A stretch of DNA of 64,000 bases from Bryopsis sp. KO-2023 (Eukaryota; Chlorophyta; Ulvophyceae; Bryopsidales; Bryopsidaceae). Location of the stretch: contig BSYQ01000006.1 of NCBI GenBank assembly GCA_030272585.1, positions 6,349,001-6,413,000 of the forward strand, written 5' to 3'. Position 1 is the first letter of the stretch, and every line of letters starts with the position of its first letter. Position numbers and translations under genes: made by a program. Positions 17,460 through 29,678 of the stretch are shown piece after piece. The notes below the pieces were generated by a model. The model saw only the letters and a program-made list of their open reading frames with translations. It was not told the origin of the DNA and searched no databases.

Positions 17460-20400
17460 CTGCACAGCCACAGAACGAAATGTCGTTAGATGGAGGTGCA
17501 CTCCGAAGCAAACTCGTGTAGTTCTTATTTGTTCAGAATAGATCGAAAGCTGTACAGTTGAGTTTTAGCCCCTCCACTGGAAGAGTTTCGTCCTCTAGGC
17601 TAACCAACAAAACGGGCAAGAGCAGCCGGACCAAAAATATCTTACAAAAAAATAGTGGAAATTAGACAAGAAATACAGTGCCAGACTGAGTCAAGCTGAA
17701 AGCGAATTGGAGAGATGAGAATGATCCAGTTTGTCATTGGAACATATTCAACAAATAAATACTCGTCAGAAAATATGGATTCTGTGATGCTGCAACACCT
17801 GTTAGGGAAGCCCGAGCTTCAGCAGTCAGGAAATCTCCAGTGACGGGTTCCAGACTCTTTGTCCCTTTTGTCCACATGAAATTGTTTTTCAGGCCCCGAG
17901 TCTTTTCCAAGAACTTTGGACCAGCATCGAGAATTGCTTCTTTGATGGCCTCGCTCAATGTCCGGTCTTCGAATTTCACATCTTGCAATTCTGGAGACAC
18001 AATCATGGCATGCCCCGGTGCCTGCCAAATCGAAAGAAAAAACATCCTTTACTCTTTACCTCGACAAGCAGAGAATTCCAATCCACACTCTTTTCAAAAC
18101 CTGAGAAGTTCTTTCCCTTGCACACCAAATAAACTCTAGAATGAGGAAAACGATACAGAAGTTTGAACTCACCAAGCCCAGATTACATGTCCCGTACTCC
18201 TCCACATCCTTGCATCCTCCCTCTCGGCACAGCAATTTAAAATCAGACTTTGGCTTGCCAGACCACGCCCTCAAAATTTCATCGGCGGCACCATCAGATG
18301 CATAGTCCAACACAGTGGTGTGCCTGACAAAAGCCACATCCCCGCTGTCCTCGGTCAGACATCGGAACGCTCCATCGTAATCATAATAGATGTCGTTGGT
18401 GCTGCAATCCCCTTTGCAACCGGTGCATAGTTTGTCCCATTTTTCTCCAACATCATTGTCGCCGATCTTAGGTCCCCTCCCGCTTGTTCGAGGAGCACAG
18501 GTTTCCGAGAAAAACCCTGCCACCAACTCGGCATCATCCTCAATATCATCCAATGTTCTTTCCCCAGTACGGAATTCTGAAACATCATCAAGCAAAGCAC
18601 CGAGAGGCAGGAACCAGCCACCCTGCAGAAAACACACAGTGAAAGCACAACAGATAATCTTTAGTTTTTGTGCTGAACTGAGAGGGTGGGCTTCCAAAGT
18701 GGTTATTGTGCCCAGCATGCCAGAATATTCCAGTTAAGAAAATATATGCAAGTGAGATGTTGGGCTACAAATCGGCTTTTATCTCATACACACGGTGGTG
18801 ACGATTTGTGTAACTCACCATTTTTCTGAAGCCGGTGTGGCAGGATCGAGTTCCCTTCAAGTCAGCCAAAGTAGGCTCCCCATCCTCACAAAATTCCTGA
18901 GGAGAAAGTAAAGCAAAGGTGAAAAAAGGGAGTTGTAACCAGATTGTCCACAGGATTCAGCACAGTACGACAAACAATCCAAGGTATTATACCAGGTCGA
19001 GATTTTTTGTGTGGAACAAAAAATTCCTTTGTTTAATGGGTGTGTGGGCAGGGTTGGGGGTTCAGTGTGTACCTTGTTGACGACAGCCACCGAATAGTAG
19101 GTTCCCAAAGGTGCCCCATCATTATGGTCTTCAAGCACTGTTGGAATCAAGCCTGAAGAGAGATCTCCAGTAAACACATCACCGCCTTCCAGCGTAGTCG
19201 CATGGGCCACCCCACTTTTCAGCAAATCAACACACTGAAAAAAAAAAGCAACAGATTAGCTTCAACCTCTTTGGGTTTTCTATTTCGTGAACTGCACATG
19301 AAAGGTAGATATCGCTTCGTACCCCTTCAGCGCTGCCTCCTGGGACGCATTCGAATTCCAGTCCATCTGTGTTTGCTATCCCAACAGCAGCTGTGCAGTC
19401 TCTGAGGAAACCGGCTGCCCTCAACGGGCTTTCATCCAGAGGGTAAGGAACACAGACCTTCACTCTTGTTTTTTCCAACTTAGGAGCAATTCCCTCATCG
19501 ACCCCAGAAAGAGCTACGGAAGAAAAACCACAGAAAAGAGTACTTTACATATACTCATCCCATTTGATGCGTTTTATCAGGGGATGCCCAAAAACTCATA
19601 CTGAAGAACTCGTATCATATTTCGTGTGCGTGTTTTGTCAGTACCCAGAAGAGCATCCTCAGCTTCATCGGTAAGGAAGTCATCCTGAATAGGTTCCAGA
19701 CTCTTGGTTCCCTGACTCCACACGAAACTGTTTTTGAATCCCCGTGTCTTTTCCAGGAACTCCGGTCCAGCCTCCAGAATGGCATCAGTTATGGCTATCT
19801 TCAAATTCGACTCTCCGACAGTCTCGAAATCAAGTCCAGGGGCAAGGTACATTGCGTGTCCTGGTGCCTACAGAACAGAATCAAATAAGAATACATCGAA
19901 TATATACAGGGATCAGAGTCTTCCTGCGAATCCAACTGACAATTCAAACCCACCAAGCCTAGATTGCAGGATTCAAAATCTTCCACATCCATGCACCCTC
20001 CGTCGCGGCACAGCAATTGGAAATCAGACATTGGTTTCTCGGACCAAGCCCTCTGTAATTCATCTGCAGAGCCATCGGAGGCATACTCCAACACGGTGGT
20101 GTGCTTCACGAAGGCCACATCTCCACTGTCCTCCGTCAGACATCGGAACGCTCCCTTGTAATCGTAGTAGAGATCATTAGTGCTGCAGTCTCCTTTACAA
20201 CCTGTGCACAGTTCATCCCAGTTCTCTCCGAAACCCTTGGCATTGATCTTGGGCCCATTTGAGAGGGTTCGAGGCGCACAGGTCTCTGTGAAAAAGTTGG
20301 CCATCAACTCAGCATCGTCATGAACATCATCCACTATCCTCTCTGCATTCCGGAAATCAGACACCTCCTCCATCAAGGCACTGAAAGGGAGAAGCCATCC

Positions 20401-23400
20401 GCCCTGAAATAGGTTCACAAATTCAGAATGCTGAAAACTCACAGTTTTTTCCCTCTGCTGAAATCCACTGGATTTTTGGAAGGGAACGAAACGACACCAG
20501 AACAAACTTGCAATGCAATGATACCCAATAAAGGAACAGAAAACAAAGTAGAAAAAGAGTAAACAGCTAAATACATATATATATTTTAGACTCAGCAGAC
20601 TGTGGAACTCATTTTGTGTATGTATCCAACATAATTCACTCACCATCCTTCTATAGCCGGTGTGGCAGGATCGAGTTCCCTTCAAGTCCGCCAAAGTAGG
20701 CTCCCCATCCTCACAAAATTCCTGAGGAGGGGAAAAAAAACCGAAATATACAAGAAAATCAAGTCAAGAACACGAAAAACCCAACAACCAATATTTATTG
20801 AAGCATCCATACTTCCTTTGGAAAATTCAACAGATAAGAGAAACAAAATTCGAGGCAAACCAGAAGAGCCGGAGTTTCTTTTCCGGACCAGCCTCGAAAG
20901 GAAAAAGGAATTGTTAGTACCTTGTTGACAACAGCAACTGAATAGTAGGTTCCAGCCGGAGCCCCATCTCCAAGGTCTTCCATGATCACAGGAATCAAGT
21001 CAGCAAATTGATCCTGGACAAAAACATCTCCACCTTCCAGGGTTGTTACATGGGCTTCCCCACTCTTCAGCAAATCCACACACTGGGAACACAGAAACAT
21101 CGATCACATCTCTGTCTGATTGCCCTTTCGATTGCTGGGAAGGTCTTCCAATTCGATTGTGTTGTTGCAGTACTGGCATATTTGTTTTACCTCCGCTGAA
21201 CTGCCTCCAGCAACACATTCAAACTCAAGGTCTGCTGTGTTTGCTGTTCCGATGGCAGCTGTACAGTCTCTGAGGAAACCGGCAGCTCTTGCTGGGGATT
21301 CATTGAGATAGTAAGGCACGCAGACCTTTACAGTTTTAACTTTGCGAACGTCCTCCTCCACAATAAGGTCGGAAAGGGCTTTGAGAGCAGCAGCACCGTC
21401 GTCGGTGAGAAAATCTCCCTCAATAGGTTCCAGACTTTTGGTTCCTTGACTCCACAAGAAACTGCTCTTAAATGCCCGTGTCTTTTCCAGGAACTCGGGT
21501 CCAGCACCAAGAATGGCTTCGTTGATGGCCTCACTCAAAGTGTCCTCCCCAATCAAAACATCATCCAGATCAGGTGCAAGTACCATTGCATGTCCTGGTG
21601 CCTGTGAAATCAAACAAGAATTTAGTCAACAGACAAACAAATCAGGTTGTCATTGCACCTGAAATGGCACCAAACTCACCAAGCCTAGATTACAGGATTT
21701 AAAATCTTCCACATCCATGCACCCTCCGTTGCGGCACAGCAATTGGAAATCAGACATTGGTTTCTCGGACCAAGCCCTCTGTAATTCATCTGCAGAGCCA
21801 TCGGAGGCATACTCCAACACGGTGGTGTGCTTGACAAAGGCCACATCTCCACTGTCCTCAGTCAGACATCGGAAAGCTCCCTTGTAATCGTAGTAAATGT
21901 CGTTGGAACTGCAGTCTCCTTTGCAGCCAGTGCACATATCATCCCATTTTTCTCCAACACCACCAACACCATTTTGAGGTCCGTTGCCATGGGTTCGGGG
22001 CGCACAGGTCTCTGAGAAAAAATTGGCCACCAACTCTGCATCATCCTCGATATCATCGAATGTTTTGTCCCCATCCTCAAAGTCAGACACCTCCTCCATC
22101 AAGGCACCTAAAGGAAGGAACCAACCCCCCTGGACAAAATCGCACAGCATATTAAAATTATGAACACATCCCAACAATGGGTGCCAATGTGCCAAAGTCC
22201 CAGTCAATAAGCAAGGCTGAAAATCGCATGAAGAAGCATCAAATGTCCACTCACCATTTTTCTGAAGCCGGTGTGGCAAGATCGAGTTCCCTTCAAGTCT
22301 GCCAAAGTAGGCTTCCCATCCTCGCAAAATTCCTGAGGGGAAAAACGCATGCACACCAACAAATATTAGCAAGGAGAAATAGATACTGGTGGCCAGAATT
22401 TTCCCTGGATCACTTCTCAGGTACACAAGGCTTACTGTAGAAATACACTGAACAAATAGGTGCGATCATTCCCTGTACCTTGTTGACGACAGCCACTGCA
22501 TAGTACGTTCCTGGAGGAGCACCATCTCCAAGGTCTTCAGTTATCGTTGGGACCAATTTGAGCGATTGATCCCCAACGGTGAATAAATCTCCCCCTTCCA
22601 ACGTAGTCATATGGGCTTTGCCACTGTTCAGCATATCGACACACTGAAAGTGCAAGAGCAAAACAGAATCAGTACACAGGCGGGTTTTTTCAGGTCACCT
22701 CAACCACCACAGTAAACAGTTGCAATATTTTAACTTTACCTCCCCTGCACTGCCTCCGGCCACGCATTCAAACTCTAGTCGGGCAGTATTTGCTGTTCCG
22801 ATGGCAGCCGTGCAGTCTCTGAGGAAACCGGCGGCTCTTGCTGGGGATTCATCCAGAGGGTAAGGCACGCAGACCTTCACAGTCGCACTATCAAGCGCAT
22901 CCTCTGCTGCAATGATTTTGGCAGCAGCTGCATCACAGAATTGATGTTACATCCACAGCCATTGCAGTTTCGTCTTGAGAGCCCAGCAGTTTGGTCCAGC
23001 AGGTCCACTAGGTGAAATTTAATAACCATCTCTGGGATTTTACGGTTGATCAATTTTCTGCCTGCAATTTTTGAGACCGCTTCCAGTTGTTGAATGCACA
23101 CTTACATGTGAGTGCAGCACTGGCATCGTCGGTGAGAAAATCTCCCTCGATGGGTTCCAGACTCTTCGTTCCCTTACTCCACATGAAACTGTTTTTGAAA
23201 CCTGCAGTTTCTTCCAGAAATTTGGGCCCAGCGTCAAGAATGGCTGCATTGATGTCCTCACTCAAAGTCTCATCCAGTTCAGGGGCAAGGACCATTGCAT
23301 GTCCTGGAGCCTGTGACATACGACAGATAAAATATGAGCTAATGCAAGAAACATATGAGAAAGATGTCAGTCTGCTTCACAACTTGAATGGAGCGATTGA

Positions 23401-26400
23401 ACTTACCAAGCCTAGATTACAGGATTTAAAATCTTCCACATCCATGCACCCTCCGTCGCGGCACAGCAATTGGAAATCAGACATTGGTTTCTCGGACCAA
23501 GCCCTCTGTAATTCATCTGCAGAGCCATCGGAGGCATACTCCAGCACGGTGGTGTGCTTGACAAAGGCCACATCTCCACTGTCCTCCGTCAGACATCGGA
23601 ACGCTCCCTTGTAATCGTAGTAAATGTCGTTGGAACTGCAGTCTCCTTTGCAGCCAGTGCACAGTTCGTCCCAGTTCTCCCCGACATCGTTAACTCCCAG
23701 TCGGGGTCCGTTTGCGAGGGTGCGAGGGGCACAGGTCTCTGAAAAGAAATCGGCCACCAGCTCGGCATCATCGTGGACATCATCAAACTCTGTGACTCCT
23801 TTGCCAAATTCAGGAACATCTTCCATTAAGGCGCCGAGAGGAAGAAACCATCCACCCTTGAGCAAGATAGTACTTCAGTTAGCCTGTGTGCATGGCGTCG
23901 ATATGGGTTTTCTAGCCATACAATATGAAAAAAGACGGTAAAAAACTCTATTGCTGGAGATTCATTGTGTCGTGATCACACGGATGTCTTCCAGTGTCAA
24001 TCAGGAGTCATGGTGAGAGGGCCTCCAATGACAGAATGCGAAAATCAGCTCATTCTTACCCCCCCCCCCCTTATACTTCAATGCACACAATTCACTCACC
24101 ATCTTTCTGTAACCGGTGAGGCAGGATCGAGTTCCCTTCAAGTCCGCCAAAGTAGGCTTCCCATCCTCACAAAATTCCTGGAAAAGTTTCACAAAGCAAC
24201 AGTACTCAAGAGATATTTGTGGTGGCAGCCAGAGTTTTGCAGTATCATACAGAGGTATGTGGGGCTCACTTTGGGGAAATTTAGAATAAAGAAGAGACAC
24301 CCCTGGACTCCATTACCTTGTTGACGACAGCCACTGCATAGTAGGTCCCTGGAGGGGCACCATCTCCAAGATCTTCAGTAATTGTTGGAACCAATTTCAC
24401 TGATTGATCCTCAAGTGAGAACAAGTCCCCTCCTTCCATTGTAGTCACATGGGCTTCACCAGTCTCCAATAGATAAGAGCACTGTACAAAAAACCAACAC
24501 ATCAACAATTCTCAGCCCCTGAAACTAAAACTAAAACTTCTTGCTCATCTTCACTGGAAGGTTTTCATATTTGAATTTTCATTTGAAAAGACTGATTTCG
24601 CTTACCGCATCTGGGCTTCCCCCAGCAACGCATTCGAACTCAAGCTTCGCTGTATTTGCGGTTCCGATGGCAGCCGTGCAGTCTCTGAGGAAACCAGCGG
24701 CTCTTGCTGGGGATTCATTCAGAGGGTAAGGCACGCAGACCTTCACAGTCGTAAGTTCAGGAACATCCTCGTTGGAAACAATCTTCGAAAGGGCTGCACA
24801 GCCAAACAAAATAATACAGTCAATAACCGAAACGAAACATCAGTGTACTGCCACACAAGTGGGTCAGTCTCTGATGGGATCACCTGTCAAAGCAGAACTG
24901 GCTTCCTCGGATAAAAAGTCTCCTTCGGTAGCTTGCAGAGTTTGTGTCCCTGGACTCCACATGAAGCTGTTTTTGAATCCCCGTGTTTCTATCAGGAAAT
25001 TTGGCCCAGCATTAAGAATGGCTGCGTTGATGGCCTCACTCAAAGTCCCATCTCCAACAGGGATGTCGTCCAGTCCAGGGGCAAGGACCATCGCATGTCC
25101 CGGTGCCTGATAAATCATAATTGAAAAACATGAATGATTACAGTTCAGAGATTAAAAAAATGCTTCAGAATTTTTGCAGTCGTCCTGGATGGCACTGAGC
25201 TCACCAAGCCCAGATTGCAGGATTCGAAGTCCTCCACATCCATGCACCCTCCATCACGGCACAGCAATTGGAAATCCGACTTCGGCTTTTCGGACCAAGC
25301 CCTCAGGGTTTCGTCCACAGAACCATCAGATGCATACTCCAGCACGGTGGTGTGCTTCACAAACGCCACATCCCCGCTGTCCTCGGCCAGACATCGGAAT
25401 GCTCCCTTGTAGTCGTAGTAGAGGTCTTTGGAACTGCAGTCGCCTTTACAAGCTGTGCACAGTTTATCCCATTTTTCCCCGACACCACCAGCACCATTTT
25501 GGGGTCCGTTTCCACTGGTTCGAGGAGCACAGGTCTCTGAGAAAAAATTGGCAACCAACTCGGCATCATCCTCAATATCGTCCAAGTCTTTGTCCCCATC
25601 CCGGAATTCAGACACATTATCCAGCAGAGCACCAAGAGGAAGAGACCATCCACCCTGCAGGTAATGACACTTACTTTTTCAGCATGAGTGAGGATTCTTT
25701 CCTTTTGTTGGTGGAAATAGTTCTCTAACACAGGAACATAAGTAACCAAACGGTCTGTTTCCTGCATTTCTGTTTCTTTGCAATAGGTTGGAATAAGCAA
25801 ATAAAACACGATGTATCTGTCTTCATATAAACATGATACTGAAAGCACAAATCGCGGAGGAACGCTGGACATTCATATGTAGATGCAAGTATCGACTCAC
25901 TATTTTTCGGAAGCCAGTGTGGCAAGATCGAGTTCCCTGCAAGTCTGCCAAAGTAGGCTTTTTACCCTCACAAAATTCCTGTTCAAAAAAATCACAATGA
26001 AAAAAGATCAGATCAGAATCTTAACTGAAAAATCTCCGACAGTGGGCTATCTTTGTGTTTTGTGCTTTGACAATTAAGGAAATAGAAATACAGGAAGATA
26101 ATTTAACAGAAAAATTTACAGCTACCCCCCGAACTAGATTCACTGACTTTATTTTCCTGCACAGGTGGACTCAATTTCGTTGCATGATTTCATAAGAGAG
26201 GTGAGTGTAAAGAAGATTCAATGATATGCAAAACAGGACACACACCCACACCCACAAAATCTGCCAAACAATTCACTGACGAACCACAGTCATTGAATCA
26301 GAAGCATTCAATGACTACCAATTTCACTACTTAAAAAAAAAACTCGTACGGTTGCTAGGGTGCTCCATTCCATTCATCCTTTTATCAGCAATTCCCTTAC

Positions 26401-29400
26401 CTTGTTGACAACAGCCACTGCATAGTAGGTTCCAGGAGGAGCCCCATCTCCAAGATCTTCGGTAATCGTTGGGATCAATCCTGATTCATCCCCTGTAAAC
26501 ACATCACCTCCCTCCAAAGTGGTCACATGGGCTTCACCGCTCTTCAGCAAATCCTTGCACTGAACCATGACACAAAATCACCTCAGCGTTTTGTTTTTCT
26601 TCTTTCAAGATTGAGAAATTCCTGATTTTGAGTAGCTGGACTGATTTTGCTCACCCCTTCTGCACTGCCTCCAGCAATGCATTCGAATTCCAACAGAGCA
26701 GTGTTTGCTTGTCCAACAGCGGCTGTGCAGTCTCTGAGAAAACCAGCGGCTCTTCCTGCGGATTCATCCAGAGGGTAAGGGATGCACACCTTCACAGCCG
26801 TAACTTTGGAAACTTGCTGGTCGGAAACGATGTTCGAGAAAGCTGCAGACAAAGCCGAAAAAGTAACATTTTGAGAAATCAGGTGATTCACCATTCCCCA
26901 CACACACAACCGAAACAGCAAAATATACACCGCATATGCTACAAAAGCTAATAATATACTGGATTGAACTGGCTAGAAAAAGGACACATTCAGACTATGA
27001 ACGCCTAAATAAGTCCAGGCGGTGCTACTTGCAATGGTATGGAAGGGGTAAGCAATGAATGGAAGTTACTGTACGATTCAGCGAATTTGAATATTCCTGG
27101 GGCAACCGTTCTCCCAAACTACTCAAGAAGCAGTCAAAATGAGAAAGAGAATTTTCCTCCTGTCGAAACTTTCTCTGATTCTCTGTAGAACAGAGGGAGG
27201 ACACCAACAAAAAAAAGTTCAAAGTTTTTGCGCACAGGAAAGAGTAGTGATAGCCGCAGGATTCGGGAATAAAGAAGGGGCAGCCTTCAAGGAGGAGGCT
27301 CCGGCGCTCCAAAGGAATCCCCTGCCGACAACGAGTTCTGTCGTGTTTTCAACAAACCCATCCCCAGCATTGAGTAAGGCCTTTTGAATGGCCGCCCCCA
27401 AGTCTTCCTCGAAGTCTCCCTTTGTCATAGCACTCGTTCCGACAAGAGCGTGGCCAGGGGCCTTAGGCAACACACACACAAGAACATACTCAGATTGTTA
27501 TAGTATGTTAAATTATTAGATATAGATAGAATATCTATTCTTAATTTTACATGTTTAAATCAAGAATAGTTCGCTCGTTTTGGGAGGAAACTAGAGCCAA
27601 GTGGTTTTTCATCAGGCATCATACATCAAAAGACTCTGACTAATGGTTGAAAGGTTTTGACGAGTGATATCATTGACCAAGAATGATTCACTCTCTCTCT
27701 CCCGCATTTCCTACCAGGGCCAGATTGCACGTTTTAAAATCCTCCACATCCATGCACCCTCCGTCACGGCACAGCAATCTGAAATCCGACTTCGGATTTT
27801 CAGACCAAGCCCTCTGTAATTCATCTGCAGAGCCATCGGAGGCGTACTCCAACACGGTGGTGTGCTTCACAAAGGCCACATCTCCACTGTCCTCCGTCAG
27901 ACATCGGAACGCTCCCTTGTGATCATAGTAGAGATCCTTGGCACTGCAGTCTCCTTTACAAGCTGTGCACAGTTCCTCCCAATTTTCCCCGACACCACCA
28001 GCACCATTTTGGGGTCCGTTACCAAGGGTTCGAGGTGCACAGGTCTTTGAGAAAAAATTGACCACCATCTCTGCATCATCCTCGATTGTTGAAATCGTTT
28101 TCTCTGGCAAGGAAAAATCCGTAGTGTCTACAGCGAGGGCACCGACTGGTATATACCATCCAGCCTACATTCACCAACATTAGAAACTGGAATTAGAATT
28201 TTTCATTCGACACTATCTTATCTGATTGAAAGTTTTTGACAACCAAAAAATTTGACTATGAATTACACAGGCATTGGTGTTTGATACACACCAGAGAAAC
28301 AATACACAATTTCTGACGCCATATTTTTAAATATAAGTCTGGCAAAACTATTGGCAAAAGTGTAAGGGTACTCCAAGATTTCTATAAAACAGATTAATTG
28401 CTAACGTTTCATATGCACATAAGTTTTTTTCTCAGATTGTGTAGCCCAAACTGTTGAGCCAGTTGGGTTTGCTGTGTTCCGAAATCAAAAACATTGCCCA
28501 GACGAATTTAAAAAAAGTTATGCAGCAATTTCTTTTGGTTCAATAAATATGCCAATGTCATTCACATCAACTTTCATTTCAGAGGAAATAGCTGCACTTG
28601 GCTGACCCAGTTTTGTGCAAATAAAACTTCAGTATCTGAGGAAAATCTAGATACTTCTACCCTTTGTCGATTTTTTTCGCTGGTTTCTGTTGGCTTATGT
28701 GTTTTCATTGTTCCTCCTGGTGCATTCACAGTGGCCACTGCAACTCAATCAGTATGTTATTTTTCACCCTCACCATTTTTTTGTATCCTGCGTGGCAAGA
28801 TCGAGTGCCCTTAAGGTCTGCAAGCGAGACACTACTGTTTTTGCAGAATTCCTGCACACAAACCGACGAAAAGGTTTTTTTTCACAAAAATCAATATTCA
28901 TCCATAATACCATGATGACTGTCCCTGAAAGCAGCAACTCGTGCAAATGATAAGATCTATAAACACGATGTTTTACAGAGTTTCCGCATCGGAAGTTGTT
29001 ATTAACTACAGCTGCCAGGATTACACTTTTTGCCTGGTTTGGAAAGAGTGACCTTGCCTTTTTGACAACTGCAACTGCATACTGAAGTCCAGCTGGGGCC
29101 CCATCATCCAAATCCTCCACAACCAGAGGAGTGAGCCCAAAATTCTCCGATGCATGGAAAATATCTCCTCCATCCAAAGTTGTAACATCAGCCTTCCGAA
29201 GATCGAGCATGCTTATGCACTGTGTCATATACCAAAAAAAGAGACATCACGGAAATGCGCGCAGTACATCTACCGTTCACGCGCCAAATCGAAACGTGTG
29301 ATTCTCATTTTACTTCCTCCGCAGGAAGTTTAATCATACATATGGATCCTCCGCACAGCGTTACACCCCAAACCCACCCCTTGCCCTGGGTCCGCAGGCA

Positions 29401-29678
29401 AGAAGAAACACGGGAAGTTCGGCGACTTTCTCCCAAAGTTTAAACAGATCGTGCGCCCAAGGTCTTACTTTTTCGGCGCTCCCTCCTTCGACGCAAACGA
29501 ACTCGACATCATCGTTGTTGGCCTTGGATAGAGCCGCGGAGCAGTCCCTCGTGAACCCAGTCCCCACGGTATACGGGACGCACACTTTGACGGTTGTCGG
29601 CACCGCAGCGACCTCACGTAGAACTGCCAAAGATAAGACGACAAGAAGGGCTATCGACCCAACTGAAAGGTTTTCCAT
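15770..29678 (-). CDS. Seven-lobe transferrin (poly-transferrin), predicted cell-surface iron-binding protein
   Basis: Transferrin lobes bind one ferric ion with carbonate. Thirty-three exons join without a phase conflict to 2,619 residues. The ATG at 29678 opens a signal peptide (MENLSVGSIALLVVLSLAVL, cleavage likely after REVAA). Lobes cover about residues 26-375, 376-741, 742-1103, 1104-1471, 1472-1838, 1839-2206 and 2207-2619. Lobes 1-6 repeat one plan: KVCVPY...DCTAA, TLEGGD, TYYAVAVVNK, EFCEDGKPTLADLKGTRSC, GGWFLPLGAL, FFSETCAPRT, YYDYKGAFRCL, GDVAFVKHTTVLEYASDG, CNLGL, APGHAM. Lobe 7 is more canonical (PAVFCAKNDREMKFCRD). The C terminus, after a Ser/Gly/Ala stretch, is a hydrophobic tail (VPLLVLISFSLQVLLSV) that fits a GPI anchor or a membrane stop. 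Dunaliella has a three-lobe plasma-membrane transferrin; seven exceeds any case I know. Function in iron uptake is inferred. Intron phases repeat lobe by lobe. Confidence 0.92.
17799..19513 (-). repeat. Transferrin lobe 6 module
   Basis: Exons 19513-19323, 19234-19073, 18896-18819, 18622-18173, 18021-17799. Glu, Tyr, Tyr (YYDYDGAF) and His are at the ligand positions. It is more diverged than lobes 3-5 (for example VRHTTVLDYASDG). Confidence 0.87.
19645..21378 (-). repeat. Transferrin lobe 5 module
   Basis: Starts within the fused exon 21601-21191, then exons 21082-20921, 20721-20644, 20403-19954, 19867-19645. Glu, Tyr, Tyr and His are at the ligand positions. Confidence 0.87.
21379..22927 (-). 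repeat. Transferrin lobe 4 module
   Basis: Exons 22927-22740, 22643-22479, 22332-22255, 22129-21680 and the first 223 bp of the fused exon 21601-21191. Glu, Tyr, Tyr and His are at the ligand positions. The intron that separates every other pair of lobes is absent at the boundary with lobe 5. Confidence 0.87.
23106..24793 (-). repeat. Transferrin lobe 3 module
   Basis: Exons 24793-24606, 24481-24317, 24177-24100, 23856-23407, 23310-23106. Glu, Tyr, Tyr and His are at the ligand positions. The His after the conserved Cys is Leu here (SCLTGYRKM). The 450-bp exon is almost identical to those of lobes 4 and 5 over its 3' half. Confidence 0.87.
24884..26842 (-). repeat. Transferrin lobe 2 module
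   Basis: Exons 26842-26655, 26559-26401, 25978-25901, 25654-25205, 25106-24884. The predicted ligands are Glu (TTLEGGD, in place of Asp), Tyr (TYYAVAVV), Tyr (YYDYKGAF) and His (APGHAM). Confidence 0.87.
27236..29678 (-). repeat. Transferrin lobe 1 module (signal peptide, divergent metal site)
   Basis: Exons 29678-29469, 29219-29058, 28851-28774, 28164-27715, 27461-27236. The Asp ligand is kept (TTLDGGD) and the His is kept (APGHALV), but the first Tyr is Gln (GLQYAV), the second Tyr is His (YYDHKGAF), and the anion-site Thr is Ala (CHAGYKKM). The second intron begins GC rather than GT. The last exon differs from those of the other lobes. Confidence 0.85.

Noticed and set aside
17188-17511. 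A separate one-lobe transferrin gene beginning at the intronic signal-peptide-like frame
   Set aside because: The exon 17459-17347 supplies the first strand of lobe 7 and joins the lobe 6 exon in the right phase, and the intronic frame stops without a good phase-matched donor. It is kept only as a finding about a possible alternative start.
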